Position numbers and translations under genes: made by a program. Below are positions 6,359 through 14,712 of a DNA stretch of 39,981 nt, in pieces. Source of the stretch: a virus. Under the pieces are notes generated by a model. It had not been told where the DNA came from and did not search any database. It saw nothing but the letters and a program-made list of their open reading frames with translations. Each line of letters opens with the position of its first letter. The first letter of the stretch is position 1. The DNA lies in IMG/VR virus record IMGVR_UViG_3300009506_000093, positions 1 to 39,981 of that record; one strand, 5' to 3'.

Positions 6359-6624
6359 GCCAGCACCTGCACGCGGGCTTCGTCGGTGTAGTCGCTGTCT
6401 TCGTCGAAGATTTCCATCGGCACGTTGACGATCAGGCCGACGCGGTTGTGGTCGCCCAGAAACGTGGCGTCCTTCGTGCAGCGAACGGTCAGGAAGTCAG
6501 CAAACCCGTCGGTGGTGCGGCCTTCCACGACACCTTCGAAGTACATCGGGCGGCGTTCGGGGAACGGCGGATGGTCGAAAGCTTTGATCGTCTGGCCATT
6601 CTGGATGTGTTCGTATTTCAGCAT
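6355..6624 (-). CDS. hypothetical protein, 89 aa
   Basis: A beta-rich 89-residue protein (MKYEHIQ-type start, then MYFEGVVEGRTTDGFADFLTV and NRVGLIVNVPMEIF) that could be a small beta-barrel or OB-like domain. AAAGGGGACACGAAA precedes the ATG, the standard leader of promoter-proximal genes here. A divergent promoter-like region lies directly upstream (6660-6712). Function is unknown. Confidence 0.7.
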   Translation of the reverse strand: MLKYEHIQNGQTIKAFDHPPFPERRPMYFEGVVEGRTTDGFADFLTVRCTKDATFLGDHNRVGLIVNVPMEIFDEDSDYTDEARVQVLA

Positions 6625-6659
6625 TTTCGTGTCCCCTTTCTGGTTTCAGTTGCCTTACA

Positions 6660-6712
6660 GTATGTTTAACGGCTGGTCGGGCTAATCCTTTAGCCCTATT
6701 TCGAAAAAATTT
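6660..6712 (-). promoter_or_regulatory. divergent member of the promoter family with dyad GGGCTAA/TTAGCCC
   Basis: An A/T tract (AAAAATTTTTTC) is followed by GGGCTAAAGGATTAGCCC (6679-6696), a perfect 7-bp inverted repeat with loop AGGA, and then CCGTTAAACATAC. The GGGCTAAAG block is the same one found in the spacer of promoters P1-P7, and CGTTAA matches their start region, but a good -35/-10 pair is not evident. It may be a degraded or specially regulated promoter for the 89-aa gene, or a weak terminator for the gene ending at 6713. Confidence 0.45.
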
Positions 6713-7036
6713 TTAGAATGTCCAGTTACCGTTTCCGTCGCTTTCGTAGAAGGCTTCGAAGCTTTTCACGTGCGGGTAGTTGGCGCCGATCAGGAAGGGT
6801 TTCGCTTCCAGATTCATGCCGGTCTGGCCGGGCACGATGCGGTCGTTCACCACAGGGTTGTCGACCCAGATCAGGCCCTTTTGCGTCAGCTGGCCCACAT
6901 AGCCCGCGTACTGACGGTCGGTCAGGCCCAGCGCCTTGTAGTCGATTTCGTCGGTAAAGCCGAAGTCGCCGCCGTTGTTCATCATGTTGTCAGCCAGCGC
7001 CAGCAGTACGTTCAGTTCGGTGGTGTTCAGTTTCAT
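6713..7036 (-). CDS. hypothetical protein, possible winged-helix fold
   Basis: 107 residues. The first 55 look like a small helical/wing domain (ELNVLLALADNMMNN, IDYKALGLTDRQYAGYVGQL, TQKGLIWVDNP), the order seen in winged helix-turn-helix proteins where a recognition helix is followed by a KGLI-type strand. The rest is a Gly/Asn-rich tail. A transcription-regulator role is therefore possible but unproven. It is the first gene after promoter P2, with AAAGGGGAAACGAA before the ATG. Confidence 0.65.
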   Translation of the reverse strand: MKLNTTELNVLLALADNMMNNGGDFGFTDEIDYKALGLTDRQYAGYVGQLTQKGLIWVDNPVVNDRIVPGQTGMNLEAKPFLIGANYPHVKSFEAFYESDGNGNWTF

Positions 7037-7070
7037 TTCGTTTCCCCTTTCTGGTTTCGGTCGGTGTTAC

Positions 7071-7120
7071 TTAACTTAACGACCACAGTACAGGAAACTT
7101 TAGGGCATTGCAACAAAATT
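7071..7120 (-). promoter_or_regulatory. promoter P2 of the repeated early family
   Basis: -35 TTGCAA (7108-7113), 17-nt spacer with CCCTAAAG, -10 TACTGT (7085-7090) followed by GG, then CGTTAAGTTAAGTAAC. T1, A2 and T6 of the -10 are kept. It drives the 107-aa gene. The -35 and part of the spacer overlap the 3' end of the upstream lipoprotein gene. Confidence 0.8.
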
Positions 7121-7225
7121 TTTCTGTTGCACCGAATGCAGGGCGGTCGGGGTCGGCGGCGGGTCGGGAATGGGCAGGATGTCGCCGCACCCCGCCACGA
7201 TCAGAATTGCCAGCAGGGCGCCCAT
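7100..7225 (-). CDS. small lipoprotein, 41 aa
   Basis: Starting from an ATG that shares one base with the stop of the preceding gene (TGATG), the peptide is MGALLAILIVAGCGD, a short lipoprotein signal with lipobox Val-Ala-Gly-Cys, then a Pro-rich mature part (ILPIPDPPPTPTALHS). It should be acylated at Cys13 and anchored to a membrane. The Pro-rich lipoprotein layout resembles an o-spanin, but the phage has a separate spanin pair at 31394-31991. Its stop codon lies within promoter P2. Confidence 0.6.
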   Translation of the reverse strand: MGALLAILIVAGCGDILPIPDPPPTPTALHSVQQKNFVAMP

Positions 7226-7536
7226 CAGTGGCGCGTGGGCGGGTTTTCGAACCCGGGCGGCGTGTCGGTCCCGGTGTCCTTGATGTCGCCCCAGTCCATC
7301 CCCTGCGCGGCGTGCGCGATAGCCTGAAGTTGTTCGAACAGGTCGGGGTCGGCGAATGCCTTCGCGATGCCTTCCAGCAGATACGCGTGCGGCGGCTGTT
7401 CTTCGCTGTCATCGACCGGGTACAGGGCCATCACGCCCACTTCGCCGTCAGCTGCGACCGTCAGGGCCGTTTCCTGCCGGTCTTGATCCAGCATGACGCC
7501 CACCTTGCCACCATCAAATTCAACCATCTTCGCCAT
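7225..7536 (-). CDS. hypothetical protein, 103 aa
   Basis: The start at 7536 has GGGGGAAC just upstream and lies 1 nt beyond the stop of the glycosyltransferase gene; a longer open frame is a shadow. The product is acidic: two beta-like segments (KMVEFDGGKVGVMLDQDRQE, TALTVAADGEVGVMALYPV) precede a helix (DLFEQLQAIAHAAQGM) and a Pro-rich tail. No family is recognised. Confidence 0.65.
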   Translation of the reverse strand: MAKMVEFDGGKVGVMLDQDRQETALTVAADGEVGVMALYPVDDSEEQPPHAYLLEGIAKAFADPDLFEQLQAIAHAAQGMDWGDIKDTGTDTPPGFENPPTRH

Positions 7537-7537
7537 G

Positions 7538-8251
7538 TCAGTTCCCCCAGTTTTCGCGTACCCACGGGTCGGGCACTTCGTGCGGGTCCGGCTTGCCGTG
7601 GAACACGACCACGCGCGCGTCCTTCGGCAGGCCCTTTCCCCGGCAGTGGTACTTGTAGGACACCACAAACCGGCGTTCGAAATTGGCTATGCTGTCCCGC
7701 AGTATGCGCCAGATCGCGCACTGGTCGCCGTGAAGCTTCGCCATGGCGCGTTCATCGTTCGCTTCGAATGTCCGGAACAGCCTGTGAATGTCCGGGTCCG
7801 TTACGTCGAACAGCATCGCGGACGAATTGTGCGCGCAGTGCGCCTTGTTGGGCGAAAAGTTTTCGACCATGATCAGGGGCTGGTCAGCCACTGCCCGAAC
7901 AATCGGGTCCAGTGAACCGGTCAGGACCACGTCAAGGTCCAGATACAGCGTTTTCCCGCCGGGCATAATTTCCGGGTTGAACATGTTGAACTTTTGCCAC
8001 CATGTGCCCCATTCGTTCATCGGCAGGATTCGCGTCACGCCGTCCGGAACTTCGTCGTCGGTGATGCAAAACATGTCCCAGCGAACTGTCGCGGGCATAC
8101 AGCAGGCCACAGAATCGCGCAGCCGGGCGACATACTTCGGGGAATACTTCGGCCCCCACTTCACGCAAACGACGTTCACGTGGTAGGGCTGCGGCCCCTG
8201 TTCGGCCCAGATCGGCGGGTTAAGGTTCGGCAGCGTCAGGTCCATGATCAT
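7538..8251 (-). CDS. glycosyltransferase, GT8-like
   Basis: A 237-residue putative nucleotide-sugar transferase. The N-terminal strand VNVVCVKWGPKYSPKYV is followed by KTLYLDLDVVLTGSLDPI (about 100-117), the Asp-Leu-Asp metal-binding motif with the hydrophobic strand typical of GT-A family 8 enzymes. Further conserved elements are NSSAMLFDV (about 143-151) and HGDQCAIW (about 175-182), which correspond to the acceptor loop and the D-Q segment of that family. The donor and acceptor are unknown. ATGA overlap with the FkbM gene gives the start at 8251; an ATG at 8245 has the better-spaced GGGG. Confidence 0.75.
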   Translation of the reverse strand: MIMDLTLPNLNPPIWAEQGPQPYHVNVVCVKWGPKYSPKYVARLRDSVACCMPATVRWDMFCITDDEVPDGVTRILPMNEWGTWWQKFNMFNPEIMPGGKTLYLDLDVVLTGSLDPIVRAVADQPLIMVENFSPNKAHCAHNSSAMLFDVTDPDIHRLFRTFEANDERAMAKLHGDQCAIWRILRDSIANFERRFVVSYKYHCRGKGLPKDARVVVFHGKPDPHEVPDPWVRENWGN

Positions 8252-8931
8252 TTCCCCGGGACAAAGATCAGGTCGCGGTGAATCGACGCGTGCAGCTTGT
8301 AGCCCATCACGTCGACCAGCCAGCGTTCGGATGCGCCCACGCGGTGCCCGGTTTCCCGGTCCTGCGGCAGCGCCTTTTCTTCGATCATAATCACGGGCTG
8401 GTTCGTTTCGATCAGTTTCCGCGCACCCTTCAGTGCCTTCAGTTCCAGTCCTTCGATGTCCAGCTGGATCAGGCCCACGGGTCCCACGATGTCGCCAGAC
8501 GCCACCAAATCGTCCAGTCGGTATACGGGGACCTTTTCAGCGCCCGGACTTGGGATGCCTTCCTTCACTTCCTTGATGTAGTAGGCGCCAGCGTTCGAAA
8601 TTTCACTGGGCGGCAGCTTCACTTCGCCGTAGCCCATGTGATCAGACAGCGCGCCACGGATCGGCGTCACGTTCGTGCGGTCTTCCAGATTCGTGGACAG
8701 GCACGCGAAGTTTTCGCGGTCGGGTTCGAACGTGTACACGTGGTGGAATTCTTTCGACATGACCCACGGCCACACGCCCATGGCCCCGCCCGCCTGAATG
8801 GCGACCGATGCGCCCGGTTCTGCGACTGCGTCCATGGCCACGTTCAGGTCGTTAATCCAGCTGTTGACCTGTATCAGTTTCGTGTCTTCCTGATTCCAGC
8901 GCCACGATTTGCCTAAAAATGAAATCATCAT
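8248..8931 (-). CDS. FkbM-family methyltransferase
   Basis: A 227-residue class I SAM methyltransferase. It shows SVAIQAGGAMGVWPWVMSK (SAM-binding loop, about 43-61), HVYTFEPDRENFACL (acidic strand 2 end), and the FkbM signature VGLIQLDIEGLELKALKGA (about 153-171) followed by VIMIEEKA. Known members O-methylate sugars or similar hydroxyls. Between two transferase genes, this fits the building or capping of a glycan. ATGA overlap with the upstream DUF115-like gene fixes the start. Confidence 0.8.
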   Translation of the reverse strand: MMISFLGKSWRWNQEDTKLIQVNSWINDLNVAMDAVAEPGASVAIQAGGAMGVWPWVMSKEFHHVYTFEPDRENFACLSTNLEDRTNVTPIRGALSDHMGYGEVKLPPSEISNAGAYYIKEVKEGIPSPGAEKVPVYRLDDLVASGDIVGPVGLIQLDIEGLELKALKGARKLIETNQPVIMIEEKALPQDRETGHRVGASERWLVDVMGYKLHASIHRDLIFVPGK

Positions 8932-9581
8932 AATATTTCGTCCAGTTCTGCGGTTTCGAAAAAGTCCAGCGCCGAATCCGGCGTGCAGTTGATTATACGC
9001 ACCCCTAGCGCGTCCGTGTCAATGGTCCGGAATACTTTCAGCAGGCCGGTGAATTCGCCGTTCGGCCCCACCTTCGGCCAGTGTTGCAGGGCCTTCGGAT
9101 ATTCGCCGAAATAGTGGCGCCCCTGCCCCGCCTTGTGCTTCGCCCGGTCATAGCCCGGCAGGTAGCGCATGTCGTAGCCGATCAGGATGAAATTCCGGGC
9201 GCCGTAGTGGTAGGCCAAATTCAGGATTTGAAACCCGGACGCATGGCCGTAGTGGATGTAGCCGGGGTCGGTCGAAAAACTGTCGCCCCACTTGCCCGGA
9301 ATGTAGTTGATCCCGTAGCGGTCGGCCGTTGCCTTGTCCCACGTCCACTTGTCAGCCTTCGAATCACGCAGGGCCGCGCTGTCCTTGTAGTGGTCCCACC
9401 ATTCGATGTTGCAGGCCATGTGCACGTCCAGCGGCGTTACCATAACAGCATTGTTCACCCCGAACACCCGGCACTGGTTCTGCTGCCGCGCGTAGCGCAC
9501 GCGTTCCAGCTGTTCGACGGTAAGGGAAGGGCCGGTGCCGATGATCACGGCCGGATAGTCAGCGAAATTTTTGAAGGGCAT
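8928..9581 (-). CDS. DUF115-like putative transferase (paralogue 1)
   Basis: 217 residues beginning with a Rossmann-type strand-loop AVIIGTGPSLTVEQL (about 11-25), then VFGVNNAV and DVHMACNIEWWDHY (about 53-66), and later GFQILNLAYHYGARNFILIGYDM (segments near 120-142). This layout matches DUF115/sialyltransferase-like proteins found in phages and in motility or surface-modification loci. It is clearly paralogous to the next gene (NNA/CNDA, ACNIEWW/ACDFAWW, GYQLINLAYLFG/GFQILNLAYHYG). Its substrate is unknown. Confidence 0.65.
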   Translation of the reverse strand: MPFKNFADYPAVIIGTGPSLTVEQLERVRYARQQNQCRVFGVNNAVMVTPLDVHMACNIEWWDHYKDSAALRDSKADKWTWDKATADRYGINYIPGKWGDSFSTDPGYIHYGHASGFQILNLAYHYGARNFILIGYDMRYLPGYDRAKHKAGQGRHYFGEYPKALQHWPKVGPNGEFTGLLKVFRTIDTDALGVRIINCTPDSALDFFETAELDEIL

Positions 9582-10383
9582 CTGTCAGACTCATTTTAGG
9601 GAACATGTTCAGCGCCGTGTTCGGCGTCGCGTTGACGATTTCAATCCCGTAGTCTTCGGGCTTTATCGTCGCATAATTTTGAACGAATCCGGTGTATCCA
9701 CCGTTCCGCGCCAGTCCTTCAGGATGATCACCGAAAAAATGCTTTTTGTTGTTCACCACGCGCATGTTGTAGCCGCACAAAATAATTCGGTTAATCCCGA
9801 ACAGGTAGGCCAGATTTATAAGCTGGTAGCCGCTGTTGTTTCCGAAATGGATCAGGTCCTGCTTTCTCGACAGTCCCTTTGCCCCGCAGCCTTTGATCCG
9901 CCGCAGGCCCGGGAACTGCGATTGCGGCATGTTCGGTTCCTGCGTCCACATTCCATGCGTGGTTTCGTATTCGCGGATATGTTCGAAGTGTTTCCGCCAC
10001 CATGCGAAATCGCAGGCATAGTGGACGTTCAAGTACGGCGCGATGCGATAGGCGTCATTGCACCCGAACAGGTAAAGTTCCTGCGTCAGCCGGGCGGCCA
10101 TGATTTCGTCCATAACTTCGGGGGTCAGGCCGGGGCCGGTCGCCATCAGGACGGCCGCCTTGCCTTCGAAATCCCGGGGAATGGTTTCCGGCTTGATGGG
10201 GTCCGGCGGTGGGCTGCGCCTGTGCTGTCCGCGAACGCCAGCGGCCTGACGGGGCTGTGCCTTCGCGGGAAGGTCCTTGATCAGGGAAACAGGCCCGGGC
10301 GCCGCAGACGGCCCCAGCTTCGGCCGCAGGTGGCGGTCTTCCGCTGTAGCACGAATATTTTTCAGTCGCTGCAAGCGAATCAA
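9559..10383 (-). CDS. DUF115-like putative transferase (paralogue 2, TTG start)
   Basis: 274 residues. The core from about residue 75 repeats the architecture of the downstream paralogue: VLMATGPGLTPEVMDEIM, LFGCNDAYRIAPYLNVHYACDFAWW, IHFGNNSGYQLINLAYLFG, IILCGYNMRVV. An extra basic, Pro-rich N-terminal extension of about 70 residues is present. The start is a TTG overlapping the polymerase stop (TTGA) with GGAAG upstream. The 23-nt overlap with the next gene and the similarity suggest tandem duplication. Function is probably surface or nucleic-acid modification, inferred from neighbours. Confidence 0.65.
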   Translation of the reverse strand: MIRLQRLKNIRATAEDRHLRPKLGPSAAPGPVSLIKDLPAKAQPRQAAGVRGQHRRSPPPDPIKPETIPRDFEGKAAVLMATGPGLTPEVMDEIMAARLTQELYLFGCNDAYRIAPYLNVHYACDFAWWRKHFEHIREYETTHGMWTQEPNMPQSQFPGLRRIKGCGAKGLSRKQDLIHFGNNSGYQLINLAYLFGINRIILCGYNMRVVNNKKHFFGDHPEGLARNGGYTGFVQNYATIKPEDYGIEIVNATPNTALNMFPKMSLTDALQKFR

Positions 10384-12326
10384 TGTGCTTCCGCCCAGTT
10401 CGCGCCGTGGTCGCTGCTGACCAGCAGGGGAACCCGCAGCTGGTACACGTCTTTCATCATTCTGGCCGCTTCAGCGTGCGCCTGAACGGCTTGCGGGGTT
10501 TGGGGGACCGACCAGTTCAGTTCGTCGTGAACGGTCAGCAGCGGCGGCCCCATGAAGTCACACACGCCAGATTCCCAGATATTGACCATTGCAAGTTTCA
10601 TCAGATCGGCCGCGCTTCCCTGCATTAGTGCGTTCAGGGCTGCGTACCCGAACGCCCGTTTCACGCCATGTTTACCCCACGCCAGCACCGCGTCGTCGTA
10701 CAGCAGCGGGGTCGGCTTGTTGTCCTTGTAATTATACCCGAATTTTCCATAGTCGCGCGGTTCCCACAGATCGAACCGGCGGCGGCGCCCCAGCAGGGTC
10801 ATGATGTAGCCCCGATTTTCGGCCACCCGGGACACATTCCGCATCAGTGCCTTGATGAACGGCAGCCGGGCGTGGTACATCGCAAAAATTTCTTCGGCTT
10901 TTTCGCGGGTTACGCCCAGCTGACGGGCCAGCTTTTCGATGCCCATCCCGTAGCCCAGCCCAAAATTGATATTTTTCGCCGGTTTGCGGTCGATCCCGGT
11001 TATGCTGGCGACGTAGTCGTGGAAATCGGTCGTCGGGTCTTCCCTGTATGCCCGCTGCGTAGCTTCGGCCGACTTTCCGGTGCCGTAGTGGACCAGTTCG
11101 CGGAATTCGATCTGCGACCAGTCGTCGCTGTACCAGACTTCGTCCGGTTCCGGAATAAACATGGACCGCATCAGCGGCCCCAGTTCTTCGTCCCGGGCAG
11201 GGATGTTTTGCAGGTTCGGGTTCGATGAACTGAATCGGCCGGAAACCGTCCCGTTGCTGTCGGTCTTCAGCTGGTGGAATTGCGTATGCACCCGGCCGTC
11301 GACGGCGTTTCCCAGCACCGCCCCCTGAATGAACGTGGTCACGGTCTTGTCATACTTGCGCGCTTCGACCAGCTTCCGCAGTCGCGGGTCTTCGTGCTTT
11401 TCCAGCCACAGCGCCGTGAAGGATGGTTTCTTTGTCTTCGCGGTCAGGGGGTATTCGATGCCGGACCTGTCGCACATTTTCGCGACCTGTTCCGCGTTCC
11501 AAATATCCGGAATGCCGATGTCCTTACAGATTTGAATTTTCCGTGCGGTCAGGTCGTCCGTCGCGCGCTGCGCGTTCGCTTCGTCGACTTTGACGCCACG
11601 GCGCCGCATGGACAGCATCATAGGCATAAGCCGTTTTTCAATGTCCCAGACGCGCCCTAGTTCCTGTTCTTCGATGATCGCCAGCTGTTTGCGAATAATC
11701 TGCTGCGGCAGTGTCACGTCGGCGATTGCATACGGCGCCGCTATTTCCGGCGGGCACCGATAGATATTTTTCCGCTGATCCCGTTCCTTGCCATAGGTCC
11801 GGTTCAGCCAGTCTTCCATGTCGGATTTTTCCTTGCCGATGCCCAGATACTTGAACGACTGCCGGTCCAGCGAAAAACTGTGCTGGTTTTCGTCAATCAG
11901 CGGTTCCGCAATCTGGATGTCGAAATATGGCCCCGGGACCTGCACGCCTTCTTCCCACAGGTAGTCCAGATCGTACAGCAGGTTCGCGCCGATCTTCGGG
12001 ACGCCTTTCAGGCATAGATTCCGCTGTGCCCATGCCATAACGTGTTCGCGCAGGTAGCCGACGCCGTTCGGATTGTATTCAAGGTCGTGCCGTATCGGCA
12101 GGTAAAAGGCTGCGTCTTCGGTGGCCACGGAAATTCCGACGATATAGCCGCCAGTTCGCACGCCGGGTCCCTTTGTCTTCAGGTCCGGATCATACGTTTC
12201 GGTGTCAATGGTCAGTTCTTTGGCCGCTGCCAGATTGAAATCATTCAGCGACTGGAATCGCAGCTTGTTCGTCCACTCCCGATATTTTTCGGGGATTTCC
12301 TGATACCGGGGATGCTTAAACGCCAT
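10380..12326 (-). CDS. DNA polymerase, family A, with 3'-5' exonuclease domain
   Basis: 648 residues, a replicative phage PolA. The exonuclease domain shows DTET (41-44) as Exo I and YAIADV (199-204) as Exo III. The polymerase domain shows motif A in SDDWSQIEFR (400-409), motif B as R447-K451-F455-Y459-G460 in RKPAKNINFGLGYG, and motif C VHDE (599-602). No 5'-nuclease domain is present, as usual for phage enzymes of this size. It overlaps the upstream helicase gene by 11 nt. The single GAG codon (Glu17) is one of very few in the genome. Confidence 0.95.
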   Translation of the reverse strand: MAFKHPRYQEIPEKYREWTNKLRFQSLNDFNLAAAKELTIDTETYDPDLKTKGPGVRTGGYIVGISVATEDAAFYLPIRHDLEYNPNGVGYLREHVMAWAQRNLCLKGVPKIGANLLYDLDYLWEEGVQVPGPYFDIQIAEPLIDENQHSFSLDRQSFKYLGIGKEKSDMEDWLNRTYGKERDQRKNIYRCPPEIAAPYAIADVTLPQQIIRKQLAIIEEQELGRVWDIEKRLMPMMLSMRRRGVKVDEANAQRATDDLTARKIQICKDIGIPDIWNAEQVAKMCDRSGIEYPLTAKTKKPSFTALWLEKHEDPRLRKLVEARKYDKTVTTFIQGAVLGNAVDGRVHTQFHQLKTDSNGTVSGRFSSSNPNLQNIPARDEELGPLMRSMFIPEPDEVWYSDDWSQIEFRELVHYGTGKSAEATQRAYREDPTTDFHDYVASITGIDRKPAKNINFGLGYGMGIEKLARQLGVTREKAEEIFAMYHARLPFIKALMRNVSRVAENRGYIMTLLGRRRRFDLWEPRDYGKFGYNYKDNKPTPLLYDDAVLAWGKHGVKRAFGYAALNALMQGSAADLMKLAMVNIWESGVCDFMGPPLLTVHDELNWSVPQTPQAVQAHAEAARMMKDVYQLRVPLLVSSDHGANWAEAH

Positions 12327-13653
12327 TTTTTAACCTGCCCGCGCCGGGAACGATAATGGTTAGGTATTCTGTCGCACGGCTGGCGGCCGTGTAAAGCCAT
12401 CGTCGCCACTGCGCCGCGCCAACGACGCCCGGCTTGTCTGCGTACACAATCACGTGTGGCCATTGCGAACCCTGCGACTTGTGCCCTGTCATCGAATAGA
12501 CAAAGTCGGCCCGCATCCCATCCACGTGGTCGTCGAACGGTTCGTGCGTGTCGGGGTCAAGGTTCGCGTCGATCCGCGCGCAGTGAAACAGCTTGCGGTT
12601 CACCTGAACATGCGGCAGCAGGTACCCCCTGTCGATGTCTTGCAGGTCGTATGTCCCGTCCGCGTGTTCGGCCATGACCTTATAAACGAACCCGTTCCTG
12701 AATCGCCGCTGGCGTCCTTCGAATCGGTCCTGATATTGTTTATAGCAGCGGATCAGGTCGCCCACTGCCGGTTCCTTGTTCGGGGAAAAATAGTCGTTGA
12801 ACTTGCGCACGTCGCTGACCTTGTACGCAATCACGGCGTCGTGGTTCGGGTTCAGGGAATTTTCCGCGTAGTAGTCTTCGACTTCGCCGCCGACGATCTT
12901 ATACGTGGTCCCCTTGCCGACGCGCGGGACGGACCCGTTCTTGCGGATCAGGTGCAGTAGTTCCAGAAGTTCGCGGTCCTTCTGGCGGCATATTTCGTTC
13001 AGGGTGTAATCCATGGTCGTGAAAAACGGCGTGCCCTGCACTGGCGGCAGCTGGCCGTGGTCCCCGATGAAAACCACCGGGACCCCTTGCGCCAGAATGT
13101 GTTCGGCGTGTTCTTCAGTCATCATGCTGGATTCGTCGATAATGACCCCGCGCACGTGCCGCTTGTTTCCGCTTTCGTCTTCAGCGTCTTCGTCGTCTTC
13201 GCGCGGTCCGAACATCAGCGGGTAGCGCGCGTCCAGTCGGCGAAGTTCGGTTTCCTTCTGTTCGCGCAGCTGGCGCAGCACGGTCAGGTCGGCTTTCTTC
13301 ATCTTCCCGGCTTCGGCCTTGAACTTGTCGACGATCTTTTGTTTTTCGTCCTTGTATTCGTCTTCGTTCGAACGGGACGGAATCAAAAAAACGCTGTGGT
13401 ACGTCGCCACGTCGGTTTGCATTTCCTGCCCCAGCCGCTTGGCTGCGACCCATGTCGGCGCCGCGATAATGCACTGGTTCTTGAACGCGGTCGCAATCAC
13501 TGACGTTTTACCAGTTCCAGCCAGTCCGCCCACGCGAATAAATCGCCTGTTCTGGTAGTGCCGCTTTTCCAGAAACGTGTCGATAAATTCCAGCGCGCCC
13601 AGCTGCTGTTCCTTTAGCTTGAACGGGAACATGTCTTGAAATTTATTTGTCAT
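12316..13653 (-). CDS. SF1B DNA helicase, Dda/RecD-like
   Basis: 445 residues with Walker A GLAGTGKTS (43-51), a Walker B strand GVIIDESSMM, motif III VFIGDHGQLPPVQ, and the C-terminal YSMTGHKSQGSQW (motif V) followed by YTAASRATEYL (motif VI). These are diagnostic of RecD2/Dda-type 5'-3' helicases. A charged insertion of about 60 residues (DEYKDEKQKIVDKFKAE onward) sits between motifs Ia and II. Position directly before the polymerase gene indicates a replisome or recombination role. Confidence 0.92.
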   Translation of the reverse strand: MTNKFQDMFPFKLKEQQLGALEFIDTFLEKRHYQNRRFIRVGGLAGTGKTSVIATAFKNQCIIAAPTWVAAKRLGQEMQTDVATYHSVFLIPSRSNEDEYKDEKQKIVDKFKAEAGKMKKADLTVLRQLREQKETELRRLDARYPLMFGPREDDEDAEDESGNKRHVRGVIIDESSMMTEEHAEHILAQGVPVVFIGDHGQLPPVQGTPFFTTMDYTLNEICRQKDRELLELLHLIRKNGSVPRVGKGTTYKIVGGEVEDYYAENSLNPNHDAVIAYKVSDVRKFNDYFSPNKEPAVGDLIRCYKQYQDRFEGRQRRFRNGFVYKVMAEHADGTYDLQDIDRGYLLPHVQVNRKLFHCARIDANLDPDTHEPFDDHVDGMRADFVYSMTGHKSQGSQWPHVIVYADKPGVVGAAQWRRWLYTAASRATEYLTIIVPGAGRLKNGV

Positions 13654-13801
13654 CTTTTAGCCTTTTCAGTTCTTCGCGTAGTTGTCGCACACGTTCCACT
13701 TGCATTCGGTATACCTTGCCCAGATACCCGCCGCCTTCCATCAGGCATTCGTGCGCCTTCAGCAGTCGGGCCTTTTCGTCGTCATCGTCGTTCGTCGTCA
13801 T
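13643..13801 (-). CDS. small charged coiled-coil-like protein, 52 aa
   Basis: The ORF begins at an ATG (13799-13801) inside the end of the previous small gene and ends 11 nt inside the helicase gene. The peptide starts with an acidic stretch (Thr-Thr-Asn then four Asp) and ends with a Lys/Arg/Glu helix with heptad spacing (VERVRQLREELKRLK). The overlap on both sides and the lack of any other frame in the gap support it. Function is unknown. Confidence 0.55.
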   Translation of the reverse strand: MTTNDDDDEKARLLKAHECLMEGGGYLGKVYRMQVERVRQLREELKRLKDDK

Positions 13802-13928
13802 CTGGTGTCCCCGGGCACGGCTTGCGCGCCGCCTTCCGGGTCGCCTTGTTCTTCAGCAGGATCAGTCCGCATTTGCGGCAAACTGGCCAGCTGAAAATTT
13901 TAGTCGTCACAAACGTGTGTCGGTGCAT
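13782..13928 (-). CDS. small zinc-ribbon-like protein, 48 aa
   Basis: The peptide reads MHRHTFVTTKIFSWPVC then RKCGLILLKNKATRKA and ends with KPCPGTPDDDERR. A Cys-X2-Cys knuckle followed by a third Cys about 18 residues later suggests a small metal-binding ribbon with one ligand replaced, perhaps by His. The overall pattern is one I associate with short conserved phage ORFs. The start lies 29 nt inside the preceding gene. Function is unknown. Confidence 0.55.
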   Translation of the reverse strand: MHRHTFVTTKIFSWPVCRKCGLILLKNKATRKAARKPCPGTPDDDERR

Positions 13929-14712
13929 TGAATTCAGCCAGTCGTGGCCCGCGCATAGGATTAAGCCGTTCCCAAAAGTACCCGCTTTCGATTTCCCGTG
14001 TAAAGTATTGGCAGTGCGCCAAGTACCGGAACAGCTGCATTCGGTCAGGTGTCAGCGTTTCCGCGATGGTCTTTCCCGCTACTGCGTGGGCCGGGTTGCC
14101 TTCGTCGAAGGAAATCACCGGCACGCCGCCCATCAGGGCGTCAACCGCCACCGTCGAATTCAGGACAGCGGCTGCGCGCGCCTGTCGCAGGTGCGTGGCC
14201 AGTGGGACCCGCTGCCCGTGGTTCGGATGCGGCCGGAACATCACAGGTTCGGCGACCGTTCCCTTCACGTAGTCGTACCATTCGCCGGGCGTCGCGTACC
14301 TGCCGCAGCGGCCCAGATCAGCCTGCCCGCACAGCAGCAGATACCGGCCTTCCTTGCGCCACGGTTTCACGTCCTTGACCGGGTCGATGAACAGGCGCAG
14401 ACGATCTTCGGCCGGGTCGTCGACGCAAAAGGTCCCGCGCCCGTTGAACCCGTTCCACGAAATCGCGACCACGTCGTGCACGTGCTGGGGGTCTTTCGTG
14501 ATCAGGACCCGGTTCACCATGATGTAATCGCCGCCGTCCCGTTCGATATTTTTCCAGTAATTAGGGCCAAACAGCACCGCCACTTCGGATTCGCGGCGGG
14601 CCTTGTTCGAAACCGACGCGAAAATTCCGTGCTTTGCGAATCCGCGCCGAAAAAATTCAGTATAGCGTTTTTGCCATGCAATCGCTTTATTTGCGTGGAT
14701 TGTCACATTCAT
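13900..14712 (-). CDS. putative capsule-type glycosyltransferase (GT-B-like)
   Basis: 270 residues. The C-terminal half contains RPHPNHGQRVPLATHL (about 172-187) and AAVLNSTVAVDALMGGVPVISFDEGNPAH (segments about 195-222). This arrangement of an N-S-T loop, an A-L-x-G-x-P-V helix-strand and an acidic loop is that of capsule polysaccharide (KpsS/LipB-like) and other GT-B donor sites. The N-terminal half is poorly conserved to my eye. ATGA overlap with the GT8-like gene upstream places it in one transcription unit of modification enzymes. Confidence 0.6.
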   Translation of the reverse strand: MNVTIHANKAIAWQKRYTEFFRRGFAKHGIFASVSNKARRESEVAVLFGPNYWKNIERDGGDYIMVNRVLITKDPQHVHDVVAISWNGFNGRGTFCVDDPAEDRLRLFIDPVKDVKPWRKEGRYLLLCGQADLGRCGRYATPGEWYDYVKGTVAEPVMFRPHPNHGQRVPLATHLRQARAAAVLNSTVAVDALMGGVPVISFDEGNPAHAVAGKTIAETLTPDRMQLFRYLAHCQYFTREIESGYFWERLNPMRGPRLAEFNAPTHVCDD

